The translations under genes were made by a program, and so were the position numbers. Positions 1 through 7,641 of a stretch of DNA of 64,000 bases are shown here, piece after piece. Origin of the DNA: Paenibacillus sp. AN1007 (GTDB lineage Bacteria; Bacillota; Bacilli; Paenibacillales; Paenibacillaceae). Each line of letters opens with the position of its first letter. Positions within the stretch are counted from its first letter, which is position 1. The stretch lies in NCBI RefSeq assembly GCF_040702995.1, contig NZ_CP159992.1:1265501-1329500 (forward strand), read 5' to 3'. Under the pieces are notes generated by a model. It made no database searches. It saw only the letters and a list, made by a program, of their open reading frames with translations, and had not been told where the DNA came from.

Positions 1-101
1 CCGTTATTTGCACTGACTGCACTAACTTTACTGCCTTATTATTAATCATAATGTAAGGCCGCATCAGACCAGCACTGATTCAAACCAAAATTCAAACAGG
101 T

Positions 102-146
102 CATACCCGGGCAGTGGAATACACTGCTTTAGGGTGTGGTTTTTTA
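102..146 (+). terminator. Probable Rho-independent terminator of an upstream gene
   Basis: The hairpin pairs GCAGTG (111-116) with CACTGC (122-127). An outer stem pairs CATACCC with GGGTGTG, and a run of six T follows from about 140. No gene lies before it in the window, so it probably ends a gene left of position 1. I saw no coding region in 1-100. Confidence 0.6.
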
Positions 147-241
147 TTTAAAAACGACTTCCGCCTAAACGCGTTCCTGGTTCGTATAACATCAATTCAA
201 TATGGTTAACCGTCATTCGAAATAGACATGTCCGATCAGCA

Positions 242-271
242 TTGGACGTACGTTTTTACTTTTAGTATGAT
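242..271 (+). promoter_or_regulatory. Vegetative promoter for the HIT gene
   Basis: TTGGAC at 242-247 and TATGAT at 266-271 are 18 bp apart, which fits a SigA promoter. It lies about 45 bp before the HIT start codon. No other feature is visible between the upstream terminator and this site. Confidence 0.5.
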
Positions 272-317
272 ATAGGAGTATACATAATTTGAACTCAAAG
301 GAAGGAGGGATTGTACG

Positions 318-677
318 ATGGACTGCTTATTTTGCAAAATTGTAGAGGGCACCATTCCCTCCAACAAAGTACTGGAGAACGATCATGTTATCGTTTTTCA
401 TGATATTCACCCTGCGGCACCGACACATGTGTTGATCATTCCAAAGAAACATATATCTTCCATGAATGAAATTACTACGGAAGACCTACCTCTCATCGGA
501 GAAATTCATGCGGCTGCACTGGAAGCGGCCAAGCGGCTTGGTGTACAGGAATTGGGATACCGCCTTATCAACAACTGCGGCCGAGACGGTGAGCAGACGG
601 TGCACCATTTGCACTACCATTTACTGGGTGGAACTAGACTGGGTGCACTCACAAGTTTGTCTGATTCGCACCGATAA
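318..677 (+). CDS. HIT family nucleotide-binding hydrolase
   Basis: This is a 119-residue histidine-triad protein, about the usual length of the bacterial HIT/HinT branch. The active-site motif H97-x-H99-x-H101 followed by LLGG is intact, and C3 and C6 resemble the zinc-binding cysteines found in many members. The family hydrolyses nucleoside phosphoramidates and adenylated compounds such as aminoacyl-AMP in the cytosol. The exact substrate here is not known. The ATG is preceded by a strong GGAGGG ribosome-binding site at about 303-309. In related genomes a HIT gene often sits just ahead of rpsU, as here. The last ten or so residues after LGAL are probably a short lineage-specific tail. Confidence 0.9.
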   Translation: MDCLFCKIVEGTIPSNKVLENDHVIVFHDIHPAAPTHVLIIPKKHISSMNEITTEDLPLIGEIHAAALEAAKRLGVQELGYRLINNCGRDGEQTVHHLHYHLLGGTRLGALTSLSDSHR

Positions 678-768
678 AACTGCAGTCTGACGTCACTCAA
701 GTCGAAAAATCATTTTTAGACTTGTAAAACAGATGCAACTCAGCTAATATTAAGGGATCACGTTAAGG

Positions 769-798
769 TTGACACTTTTATTGCCTTTCGCCTATAAT
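769..798 (+). promoter_or_regulatory. Near-consensus SigA promoter of rpsU-yqeY
   Basis: TTGACA (769-774) and TATAAT (793-798) both match consensus exactly, with an 18 bp spacer. The predicted transcript starts near 805, leaving a leader of about 50 nt before the rpsU ribosome-binding site. A strong promoter is expected for a ribosomal protein gene. Confidence 0.85.
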
Positions 799-857
799 GA
801 AAGATGATGAACCGTGTTATTGCTCTTGGACGGTCTGGTCGGAGGGAGGGAAAACTG

Positions 858-1031
858 GTGTCTGAAACTAAAGTTCGCAAAAACGAGACTATTGATGCTG
901 CACTTCGTCGCTTTAAACGTTCCATCGCTAAAGATGGCGTATTGGCTGAGGTGAAGAAACGTAAGCATTATGAGAAGCCAAGCGTAAAGCGCAAGAAAAA
1001 GTCCGAGGCTGCTCGTAAGAGAAAGTTTTAG
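858..1031 (+). CDS. rpsU: 30S ribosomal protein S21
   Basis: This 57-residue protein is very basic, with a lysine/arginine-rich C-terminus ([13 protein letters not shown]) and the conserved [16 protein letters not shown] start, typical of bacterial S21. S21 binds the 30S platform near the anti-Shine-Dalgarno end of 16S rRNA and helps initiation. I chose the GTG at 858 because GGAGGGAGGG lies 8 bp upstream and the protein then has the normal family length. An in-frame ATG at 804 would add 18 residues without family support. The gene is followed 15 bp later by yqeY, forming a two-gene operon conserved in Bacilli. Confidence 0.95.
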   Translation: MSETKVRKNETIDAALRRFKRSIAKDGVLAEVKKRKHYEKPSVKRKKKSEAARKRKF

Positions 1032-1046
1032 GAGGATTTTAACTAC

Positions 1047-1490
1047 ATGAATCTTAGCGAACGATTGAACGAAGATATGAAGCAAGCGATGAAGAGTAAG
1101 GACAAGTTCAGACTCTCCACCATTCGGTTGATTCGTTCGACGATCAAGAATCTTGAAATAGATTTGAAAAGAGATTTGGATGACAACGAAGTGCTTGATA
1201 TCCTGAGTCGTGAAATCAAACAGCGCAAAGATGCCCTCCAAGAATTTGGCAAAGCAGGTCGCGAAGAACTCGCGGCAAATGCCGAAGCGGAAATTGAAAT
1301 ACTTATCCAGTATCTTCCTGAACAGCTTACCGAAGAAGAAATTAAAGTTATTGTACAGCAGACCATCCAGGAAACCGGTGCTTCTTCGAAAGCCGATATG
1401 GGGAAAGTGATGGCGGCCCTTATGCCGAAAGTTAAAGGCAAAGCGGACGGCAAACTGGTTAATCAAGCAGTTCAACAATTTCTGCAATAA
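1047..1490 (+). CDS. yqeY: GatB/YqeY domain protein
   Basis: This 147-residue protein matches the YqeY family over its full length (start MNLSERLNEDMKQAMKSKDK, central LPEQLTEEEI). The domain is also the tail of the GatB subunit of tRNA-dependent amidotransferase, where it binds tRNA. Free YqeY proteins are thought to have a tRNA-related role, but no reaction is established. It is co-transcribed with rpsU (15 bp gap, ribosome-binding site GAGGA), and a strong terminator follows directly. Confidence 0.93.
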   Translation: MNLSERLNEDMKQAMKSKDKFRLSTIRLIRSTIKNLEIDLKRDLDDNEVLDILSREIKQRKDALQEFGKAGREELAANAEAEIEILIQYLPEQLTEEEIKVIVQQTIQETGASSKADMGKVMAALMPKVKGKADGKLVNQAVQQFLQ

Positions 1491-1503
1491 AGCAAATTCA
1501 ATA

Positions 1504-1535
1504 AACACCTCCTGACTTGTCAGGAGGTGTTTTTC
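1504..1535 (+). terminator. Rho-independent terminator of rpsU-yqeY
   Basis: A perfect 12-bp stem (1504-1515 with 1520-1531) around the loop CTTG is followed by a T-rich tract. It ends the rpsU-yqeY operon. The rest of the gap up to 1824 is AT-rich and holds only the promoter of the next gene. Confidence 0.92.
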
Positions 1536-1746
1536 TATCCAGGATTTCGCGTGGAGAAGCTGCCGAGAGAACAGAATCAGTCCTTTAACAGTCTATCGTG
1601 ATAAGTCGTCCACAATCATTTTATGAAGTGTACGTGTGTCTTTTCACTGAATATACACAAAAATATATAAAATATGGGTTTAAAACATGATTTTGGATAT
1701 GTATTTCTTGCATTTGCGGCAGTATTCAAATATAATTTTAAGTTTT

Positions 1747-1772
1747 TGAAACGTAATGCTGCATTGTACGTA
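1747..1772 (+). promoter_or_regulatory. ECF sigma (SigW-type) promoter of nfeD-floA
   Basis: TGAAAC at 1747-1752 and CGTA at 1769-1772 are separated by exactly 16 bp. This equals the core SigW promoter of Bacillus subtilis. The orthologous yqeZ-floA (yqfA)-yqfB operon of B. subtilis belongs to the SigW cell-envelope stress regulon, so sequence and context agree. The predicted transcript starts about 45 bp before the GTG start. Confidence 0.8.
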
Positions 1773-1824
1773 ATAAATACCATAAGCTGGACAGTATAAC
1801 ATTATTGGAAAAGGGGGGACTAAT

Positions 1825-3186
1825 GTGAAGGGAAAGCGCCGGAAGAAGCTTACGGGGTCCATACTGCTCTTAATGCTGCTGACGCTTTTGCTTCCTCTCT
1901 GGATTGGAATACCGTCAGCACATGCAGCTGAGAAAAGCGGAGCCGTATATGTAATTCCGGTTGATAAACCAATCGAGCAGGGGTTAGGCAAATTCATGGA
2001 ACGCGGTTTCAAGGAAGCGGAGAAAATGAATGCCGGCTTGATCATTCTTGACATCAATACACCAGGAGGCCGTGTCGATACTGCAGAAGTGCTTGGCACG
2101 TTGATTAAAGACAGTCCAATCGAGACGCTGGCATTTGTTCGTGGTGATGCTGCATCCGCGGGAAGTTTTCTTGCGCTGAATGCAGATAAGATCGTGATGT
2201 CACCAGGGAGCATGATTGGTGCTGCGGCCATGGTGGACAGCACAGGCAAACATGTTGACGATCCTAAGCTGGTTGCATTCTGGAAAAGCAAAATGCAGGG
2301 AGCTGCCGAGAAAAGCGGCCGGGATGGGCAAATCGCGGCTGGTATGACGGATGTTAATATGGTGGTGGAGATGCCGGAGATTAATAAAACCAAGCAAAAA
2401 GGTGAGATCATTGCTCTCTCCGCTGAGGAAGCGCTGAAAGTGGGTTATGCGGACCATATCAGCAGCTCACCTGAGGAAGCCGCAGCCTGGCTTGGTTACG
2501 GTCAAGGAGATGTGTTCAAATTGGAACGCACTGCTGCAGAGAATATCTCTACCTTTTTGACCAATCCGATAGTGATGACGGTACTGCTGTTCCTTGGTAT
2601 TGCGGGTGTCATTATTGAACTGATTGTGCCTGGGTTTGGCGTTCCGGGAATCGTCGGGATTGTATGTTTTGTGCTTTATTTCTCTGGAAACTACATTGCG
2701 GGGTTTGCAGGGGCTGAGACATGGGTATTATTTACGGTCGGGCTTGTCATGATGATTCTGGAGATGTTTATCCCGAGCTTTGGTATACTGGGTATATTGG
2801 GTTCCATTGCATTGGTGGCCGGAGTTGTAAGGGCGGCTTATGACACGAGTGATGCATTTGTTTCTCTGGGGATTGCCTTTGGAGCTGCGCTGGTGGTCAT
2901 TGCCATTATCGCTGTGGTCTTCAAAGATCGCGGAATATGGAATCGATTCATATTAAGCGAAAGGTTATCTGCTGATCGCGGATACTCCTCGGCTGAAGAG
3001 CGTAAAGAACTGATTGGCATGCAGGGCATCAGCATCACGCCGCTCCGTCCAGCGGGGACAGCCATGATTGATGGCGAACGAGTCGATGTCGTCACGGATG
3101 GTGCATTCATTCCTGTGGATACGCCAGTGATTGTCATCAAAGCGGAAGGTACCCGGATTGTTGTTCAGCAGGCTTTGCCGGTGTAA
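1825..3186 (+). CDS. yqeZ: NfeD family membrane-bound ClpP-class serine protease
   Basis: This 453-residue protein has a signal peptide (residues 1-34), then a ClpP/SppA-like domain with the nucleophile region GDAASAGS around Ser111-Ser114 and a candidate catalytic Lys near 154-156. Hydrophobic segments follow between about 245 and 370, and an NfeD OB-fold domain ends the protein. This is the long NfeD1b form. It is the usual partner of the flotillin encoded next door and probably acts with it in membrane microdomains; the substrate is unknown. The start is a GTG at 1825 after AAAGGGGGG. An ECF-type promoter lies upstream. The gap to floA holds two hairpins without T-tracts. Confidence 0.92.
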   Translation: MKGKRRKKLTGSILLLMLLTLLLPLWIGIPSAHAAEKSGAVYVIPVDKPIEQGLGKFMERGFKEAEKMNAGLIILDINTPGGRVDTAEVLGTLIKDSPIETLAFVRGDAASAGSFLALNADKIVMSPGSMIGAAAMVDSTGKHVDDPKLVAFWKSKMQGAAEKSGRDGQIAAGMTDVNMVVEMPEINKTKQKGEIIALSAEEALKVGYADHISSSPEEAAAWLGYGQGDVFKLERTAAENISTFLTNPIVMTVLLFLGIAGVIIELIVPGFGVPGIVGIVCFVLYFSGNYIAGFAGAETWVLFTVGLVMMILEMFIPSFGILGILGSIALVAGVVRAAYDTSDAFVSLGIAFGAALVVIAIIAVVFKDRGIWNRFILSERLSADRGYSSAEERKELIGMQGISITPLRPAGTAMIDGERVDVVTDGAFIPVDTPVIVIKAEGTRIVVQQALPV

Positions 3187-3194
3187 TTTCGCGA

Positions 3195-3258
3195 TTGCCG
3201 AAGTGATGATATCGCTTCGGCAAAGTACATAACATACTGCCGAGCTGCGGGCAGTATG
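3195..3258 (+). other. Two consecutive hairpins between nfeD and floA
   Basis: TTGCCGAAG (from 3195) pairs with CTTCGGCAA (to 3223). CATACTGC (3233-3240) pairs with GCAGTATG (3251-3258). Neither is followed by a T-tract, so they are unlikely terminators. They may protect or define an mRNA end in the nfeD-floA transcript. Confidence 0.6.
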
Positions 3259-3347
3259 GTGAAACAAGTTTCAGCAGCGGATTAACAGCGTCAGTTCTGA
3301 TACTCTTTTTTTTAAAAAAACATATTGCAAACGGAGGAATTTAATCT

Positions 3348-4355
3348 ATGGATCCAATGATTACGATTTTGCTCATCGCGGTGCTGGCTATTATCGTACT
3401 GAGCGTATTTTTCAGCTTTTTCCCGGTTATGCTCTGGATCTCAGCTATTGCATCCGGCGTACGTGTTGGCATCATTACACTGGTGGCGATGAGATTGAGA
3501 CGTGTAACACCAAGCCGGATCGTTAACCCGTTGATCAAAGCAACTAAGGCAGGTCTGGGTTTGAATATTAACCAACTGGAAAGTCACTTCTTGGCTGGTG
3601 GTAACGTTGACCGTGTTGTTAATGCACTGATTGCAGCGCAGCGTGCCAATATTCCACTCGAATTTGAACGTGCTGCGGCGATTGACCTTGCAGGCCGTGA
3701 CGTATTACAAGCCGTACAAATGAGTGTTAACCCGCGTGTTATTGAGACTCCAATCGTATCCGCGGTAGCTAAAGACGGTATCGAAGTTAAAGTTAGAGCG
3801 CGAGTTACGGTTCGTGCCAACATTGATCGCCTTGTCGGTGGTGCTGGTGAAGAAACAATCATTGCCCGTGTCGGCGAAGGTATTGTAAGTACGAACGGTT
3901 CCTCGAACTCTCACAAAGATGTCTTGGAGAACCCGGATTTGATCTCCCGTACCGTATTGTCCAAAGGTTTGGATGCTGGAACAGCGTTTGAAATCCTGTC
4001 TATTGATATCGCGGACGTAGATGTAGGTAAAAACATTGGTGCATTCCTGCAAACGGAGCAAGCAGAAGCGGATAAACGCATTGCACAGGCAAAAGCGGAA
4101 GAGCGTCGTGCCATGGCCGTAGCGCAAGAGCAGGAGATGAAAGCGCGCGTTGTTGAGATGAGAGCACGTGTTGTAGAGTCCGAGTCTCAAGTGCCGCTGG
4201 CAATGTCTGAAGCACTTCGCAGCGGTAAAATTGGTGTCATGGATTACATGAACCTGAAAAATATTGAAGCAGATACTCAGATGCGCAGCACTTTGGGAAA
4301 ACCTGCTGAGGGTTCGAATTCCAGCGATCAAGGTGATTCCAAAAACGGAAGATAG
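3348..4355 (+). CDS. floA: Flotillin-like protein FloA
   Basis: This 335-residue protein matches bacterial FloA (YqfA). It has an N-terminal hydrophobic segment (about residues 3-45), a prohibitin-homology-like region, and an Ala/Glu-rich coiled coil (about 230-285, [18 protein letters not shown]). FloA organises functional membrane microdomains and affects membrane fluidity, signalling and cell-wall synthesis. It follows nfeD by about 160 bp and shares its probable SigW-type promoter. The ribosome-binding site GGAGGAA precedes the ATG. The small gene after it starts within a few bases and is probably in the same operon. Confidence 0.95.
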   Translation: MDPMITILLIAVLAIIVLSVFFSFFPVMLWISAIASGVRVGIITLVAMRLRRVTPSRIVNPLIKATKAGLGLNINQLESHFLAGGNVDRVVNALIAAQRANIPLEFERAAAIDLAGRDVLQAVQMSVNPRVIETPIVSAVAKDGIEVKVRARVTVRANIDRLVGGAGEETIIARVGEGIVSTNGSSNSHKDVLENPDLISRTVLSKGLDAGTAFEILSIDIADVDVGKNIGAFLQTEQAEADKRIAQAKAEERRAMAVAQEQEMKARVVEMRARVVESESQVPLAMSEALRSGKIGVMDYMNLKNIEADTQMRSTLGKPAEGSNSSDQGDSKNGR

Positions 4356-4362
4356 GCGGTGA

Positions 4363-4974
4363 ATGCATATGAGCCTATTCGAATGGATATTTAATAATCT
4401 GTATGTTGTAGCGATTGTGGCTTTTGCTCTTTTTTCTTTTCTTGGAAAGCTGGGCAAGGCGGGAAATCCTAACCAGAAGCGTCCTGGCAGCGGTATGCCG
4501 ACCTTTGGTGGGGGTGAAGACACGAAGCGCCGAGCAGGAAATGCTGCTCCGCAGCAGTCCTCCAGTCCGCAAGAGCGTCGTTACGAAGAACAGTATGATG
4601 AACGTTATGAAGATGAGCGTTATGATGAAGAAAGATATGACGAACGTTATGACCAGCCGTACTCTGAACCAGCCGCGTCTTCTCGTACCGGGGATGACCT
4701 TCGGGGTGACCAATCCCTGAACAGCATGCGGAGCTCAGTGGATGAGCAGATGAGATTGATGGAAGAGCAGCAGCGTATGATACAGGATCGGCTGAACCGC
4801 ATCTCCTCAGCGAGTTCTCCTTCGGTATCCAATTCAAGCTGGGAAGATACGGATACAGCGGCTTCAGCAGCCTCTAGTCTTCGTCGTGAAGATATTCGAA
4901 CTGGAGTTCTCTGGGCAGAAGTGCTCGGTTCTCCTCGTTCGAAGCAGCCTTTTGGCACAAGAGGTAAGCTCTAG
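4363..4974 (+). CDS. Low-complexity membrane protein downstream of floA (unknown function)
   Basis: This protein of about 203 residues has one N-terminal hydrophobic segment (about residues 4-28), then a charged, repetitive region (YDERYEDERYDEERYDERYD, about residues 75-96), a short coiled coil around 125-145 and a serine-rich stretch. I do not recognise a family. It occupies the position of yqfB in the B. subtilis floA operon, but similarity was not established. Two start codons are possible, 4363 and 4369. The second has better spacing from AGGCGGTGA. Location next to floA suggests a membrane or microdomain role, which is inference only. A terminator follows. Confidence 0.75.
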   Translation: MHMSLFEWIFNNLYVVAIVAFALFSFLGKLGKAGNPNQKRPGSGMPTFGGGEDTKRRAGNAAPQQSSSPQERRYEEQYDERYEDERYDEERYDERYDQPYSEPAASSRTGDDLRGDQSLNSMRSSVDEQMRLMEEQQRMIQDRLNRISSASSPSVSNSSWEDTDTAASAASSLRREDIRTGVLWAEVLGSPRSKQPFGTRGKL

Positions 4975-5011
4975 CTTGTGTTAAATAAACCTTTATATTG
5001 AAGATTGAACG

Positions 5012-5055
5012 AGCCTTTTCTGGTGAGCGTTATGCCTCCAGAGAAGGCTTTTTTC
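5012..5055 (+). terminator. Terminator after the nfeD-floA operon
   Basis: AGCCTTTTCTGG pairs with CCAGAGAAGGCT across a 14-nt loop and is followed by TTTTT. It separates the envelope-stress operon from the sporulation genes yqfC-yqfD. Confidence 0.85.
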
Positions 5056-5104
5056 GTATGCCTGTTTTTTCACCAAAATATGTACGTAACCGCTCACCAA
5101 TTCT

Positions 5105-5133
5105 TCATAATTTCCTGAATTTGCGCATAAGTT
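5105..5133 (+). promoter_or_regulatory. Candidate SigE promoter of yqfC-yqfD
   Basis: TCATAAT (5105-5111) and CATAAGTT (5126-5133) are 14 bp apart and resemble the mother-cell SigE consensus (KMATATT, 13-15 bp, CATACAMT). In B. subtilis yqfC and yqfD are SigE-controlled. The -10 match is partial, so this is tentative. Confidence 0.45.
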
Positions 5134-5163
5134 GAACTGTAGAGGAAGGGGGAAGACCTTCGA

Positions 5164-5457
5164 ATGACCCGGATCAGCCGCAAGCTGCGCAGATGGACCA
5201 GTGAGGTGCTGGATCTGCCGCAGGATGTGCTTTATGATATGCCACGGTTAACCCTGATCGGCAGTAAGCAGCTGTATATAGAGAATCATCGCGGTGTCGT
5301 GCATTTCACACCGGATCGCATCGTACTCGCCCTGTCACAAGGGCAGTTGGAGATCAAAGGCAGTGCTTTGGTTATCCGAAACATTTTGCCGGACGAAGTA
5401 GCCATTGAAGGTACTATTCTGGATATTCATATGAATGGAGTGGAGGGGAACGGATGA
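5164..5457 (+). CDS. yqfC: Sporulation protein YqfC
   Basis: This 97-residue protein matches the YqfC family of spore-formers (LDLPQDVLYDMPRLTLIG, then a YabP-like beta-rich domain ending in an IHMNG region). The family is needed for efficient sporulation and is expressed in the mother cell; its biochemical role is unknown. A strong ribosome-binding site (GGAAGGGGGAAG) precedes the ATG. The stop overlaps the yqfD start by 4 bp (ATGA), so the two are translationally coupled. Confidence 0.92.
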   Translation: MTRISRKLRRWTSEVLDLPQDVLYDMPRLTLIGSKQLYIENHRGVVHFTPDRIVLALSQGQLEIKGSALVIRNILPDEVAIEGTILDIHMNGVEGNG

Positions 5458-6647
5458 AACAGCCCAGTCTGTATAAATTGCGGGGAGCCGTGCGAATCAC
5501 GGTTACAGGCGGAGACATTGAGACGTTAATCAATATGATAACAGAGCAGAGGTTGAGTGTATGGGACCTGCGTGCGCAGAATGGACGCCAGGCGGAGATG
5601 AGCATTTTGCTTCCGCATTTTTTCAGGCTGCGTCCCATTGTAAAAGGGACAGGCTGCAGAGTGAAAATCACTCACCGTAGTGGTTTTCCTTTTTTCCTCG
5701 CTCGTTTGTTTCGAAGAAAGTTTTTTGTCTTGGGTATGCTGTTTTTTGTGACGGCCCTGTTCGCTCTATCGTCCATGGTCTGGAATGTAGAAGTCAAAGG
5801 TAACGTTACCATTCCGACAGACGAGGTGCTCGCTGCAGCCAAAAAGGAAGGCATTTATCCCTTTCAATGGAGTTTTCGAATGCAAAGTCAGGACAAGCTC
5901 TCCAGACAGCTGGCGCTCGCGCTGCCGGATGTAACCTGGATAGGTGTAACGAAGGAGGGAACAAAGGTTACGATTCAAGTCGTCGAGTCGGCACAGCCGA
6001 AGCGTGAGCCTCTCCTGAGTCCGAGACATCTCATCAGCAAGTCGGATGCGGTTGTTACCCAGATCTATGCAGAACAGGGGCGTCCCGTGGTTCAGAAGAA
6101 TATGCGTGTCAAAAAAGGACAAGTGCTGATCTCGGGCATTCTCGGTGATGAGGAGAACACCCAGACGGTTGTTGCCAAAGGTGAGGTCCGAGGTATGGTC
6201 TGGCGGGAATATGAGATACAGGTTCCTCTGATTCAGAAACACCAAACGATGACTGGTGAGAGTAAAGAACGCTTTTATGTGGTGCTTGGGAAGTGGGCGG
6301 TACAATTATGGGGTTATGGGGATACGCCCTTCCGTTCATATGATACAGAGACTTATCATAAACCTCTAACCTGGCGCTCGTTTACTTTGCCGATGGGCTG
6401 GATGACGGAGAGGGATATGGAGACGAATTTCCACCAGGAAGAGCAGAGCGCAGCGTGGGCCAAAACGAAAGGTTTGGAAGGGGCTCGGAATGATATTTTA
6501 GCCAAGAACGGTAAAGGCACGAAAATTTTAAGTGAAAAAATTTTGCATGAGAAGAAAGAGAATGGTAAAGTTTATATGAAAGTACTATTTGAAGTGGAAG
6601 AAAGCATCGCGGAAGAACTTCCGTTAGTCCATAGTCAAGGAGAATGA
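5454..6647 (+). CDS. yqfD: Sporulation protein YqfD
   Basis: This 397-residue protein is a full-length YqfD. It has a cytosolic N-terminal region of about 85 residues, one transmembrane segment (about 90-112, FFVLGMLFFVTALFALSSMVW region), and a large extracellular or intermembrane domain. The family is restricted to endospore formers and is made in the mother cell under SigE in B. subtilis. It may sit in the outer forespore membrane. It overlaps yqfC by 4 bp, and phoH starts 6 bp after its stop, so read-through into the housekeeping genes is likely. Confidence 0.92.
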   Translation: MKQPSLYKLRGAVRITVTGGDIETLINMITEQRLSVWDLRAQNGRQAEMSILLPHFFRLRPIVKGTGCRVKITHRSGFPFFLARLFRRKFFVLGMLFFVTALFALSSMVWNVEVKGNVTIPTDEVLAAAKKEGIYPFQWSFRMQSQDKLSRQLALALPDVTWIGVTKEGTKVTIQVVESAQPKREPLLSPRHLISKSDAVVTQIYAEQGRPVVQKNMRVKKGQVLISGILGDEENTQTVVAKGEVRGMVWREYEIQVPLIQKHQTMTGESKERFYVVLGKWAVQLWGYGDTPFRSYDTETYHKPLTWRSFTLPMGWMTERDMETNFHQEEQSAAWAKTKGLEGARNDILAKNGKGTKILSEKILHEKKENGKVYMKVLFEVEESIAEELPLVHSQGE

Positions 6648-6653
6648 GGATAT

Positions 6654-7625
6654 TTGTCAGAACAAACACGCAGTATACAAATCTCGCTCCAAAGCGCGGG
6701 AGAGGGGCAATCTCTGTTTGGACCCCAAGATATTTTTCTAAAACTGATTGAATCCGAGATTCCTGCCCAGATCGCTTCACGTGAAGCAGAGATTAATATC
6801 TTTGGTACTGTGCAGCAGGTAGAATCACTTGAACAGCTATTTGATGTATTACTGCAATTGATACGCAATGGTTATGTGTTAACCGAAAGAGATGTTTTGT
6901 ATGCGATAGAGCTTGCCAAGGATTTACGTGCAGATCAGCTTCTGGATCTGTTCAAAGGCGAAATTACGACGACCTACCGTGGGAAACCGATTCGTGTAAA
7001 AACGATTGGACAGAAACATTATGTGACCACGATTAAAAAACGGGATATTGTATTCGGAATTGGTCCTGCCGGAACGGGAAAAACGTACCTTGCTGTTGTG
7101 CTGGCTGTGGCAGCGCTTAAAGAGGGCAGTGTCAAACGCATCGTACTTACACGGCCTGCGGTTGAAGCGGGTGAAAGTCTGGGGTTCCTGCCAGGTGATC
7201 TGCAGGAGAAAGTAGACCCGTATCTGAGACCGCTGTATGACGCGCTATACGACGTTATGGGACAAGAACAGACGGCGAAGGCACTGGAACGAGGATTGAT
7301 CGAAATCGCTCCTCTGGCTTACATGCGCGGGCGCACATTGGATGATTCCTTTATTATTCTGGATGAAGCTCAGAACACTACGCCAGAGCAGATGAAAATG
7401 TTTTTGACCCGTCTTGGTTTTGGCTCCAAAATGGTCATCACCGGAGATGTAACACAGATTGATTTACCGCGCGGCAAAAAATCAGGACTAGTGGAAGCGA
7501 GTACGATTCTGAGCGAAGTGCAAGAAATCGGGTTTGTACATTTCGCCGAGCAGGATGTTGTACGTCATTCCCTCGTTCAGAAAATTATTGTGGCTTACAA
7601 CCACGCCGCAGAAAATCAAGCATAG
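6654..7625 (+). CDS. phoH: PhoH family ATPase
   Basis: This 323-residue protein has the PhoH P-loop GPAGTGKTYLA around residue 137, the Walker B region FIILDEAQNTT and the ITGDVTQIDLP motif. A KH-like RNA-binding region often lies at the N-terminus of this family. It is thought to act in RNA metabolism and sits next to ybeY, an rRNA maturation factor, in most bacteria. The start is TTG at 6654, supported by AAGGAGAATGAGG upstream. A second PhoH-domain gene with a PIN domain lies at 41,676. Confidence 0.93.
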   Translation: MSEQTRSIQISLQSAGEGQSLFGPQDIFLKLIESEIPAQIASREAEINIFGTVQQVESLEQLFDVLLQLIRNGYVLTERDVLYAIELAKDLRADQLLDLFKGEITTTYRGKPIRVKTIGQKHYVTTIKKRDIVFGIGPAGTGKTYLAVVLAVAALKEGSVKRIVLTRPAVEAGESLGFLPGDLQEKVDPYLRPLYDALYDVMGQEQTAKALERGLIEIAPLAYMRGRTLDDSFIILDEAQNTTPEQMKMFLTRLGFGSKMVITGDVTQIDLPRGKKSGLVEASTILSEVQEIGFVHFAEQDVVRHSLVQKIIVAYNHAAENQA

Positions 7626-7641
7626 AAAGGGATTGTCTAAA

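Noticed and set aside
318..677. Frameshift at the C-terminus of the HIT protein
   Set aside because: The LGGTRLGAL ending fits this family in related genomes. The extra residues are a short tail.
792..1508. Long minus-strand frame across rpsU and yqeY
   Set aside because: It is the antisense shadow of two well-conserved genes and has no ribosome-binding site or family motif.
7534..7641. Longer N-terminus for PgpH from 7,534
   Set aside because: It would lie inside the end of phoH, and the added residues do not resemble the family.
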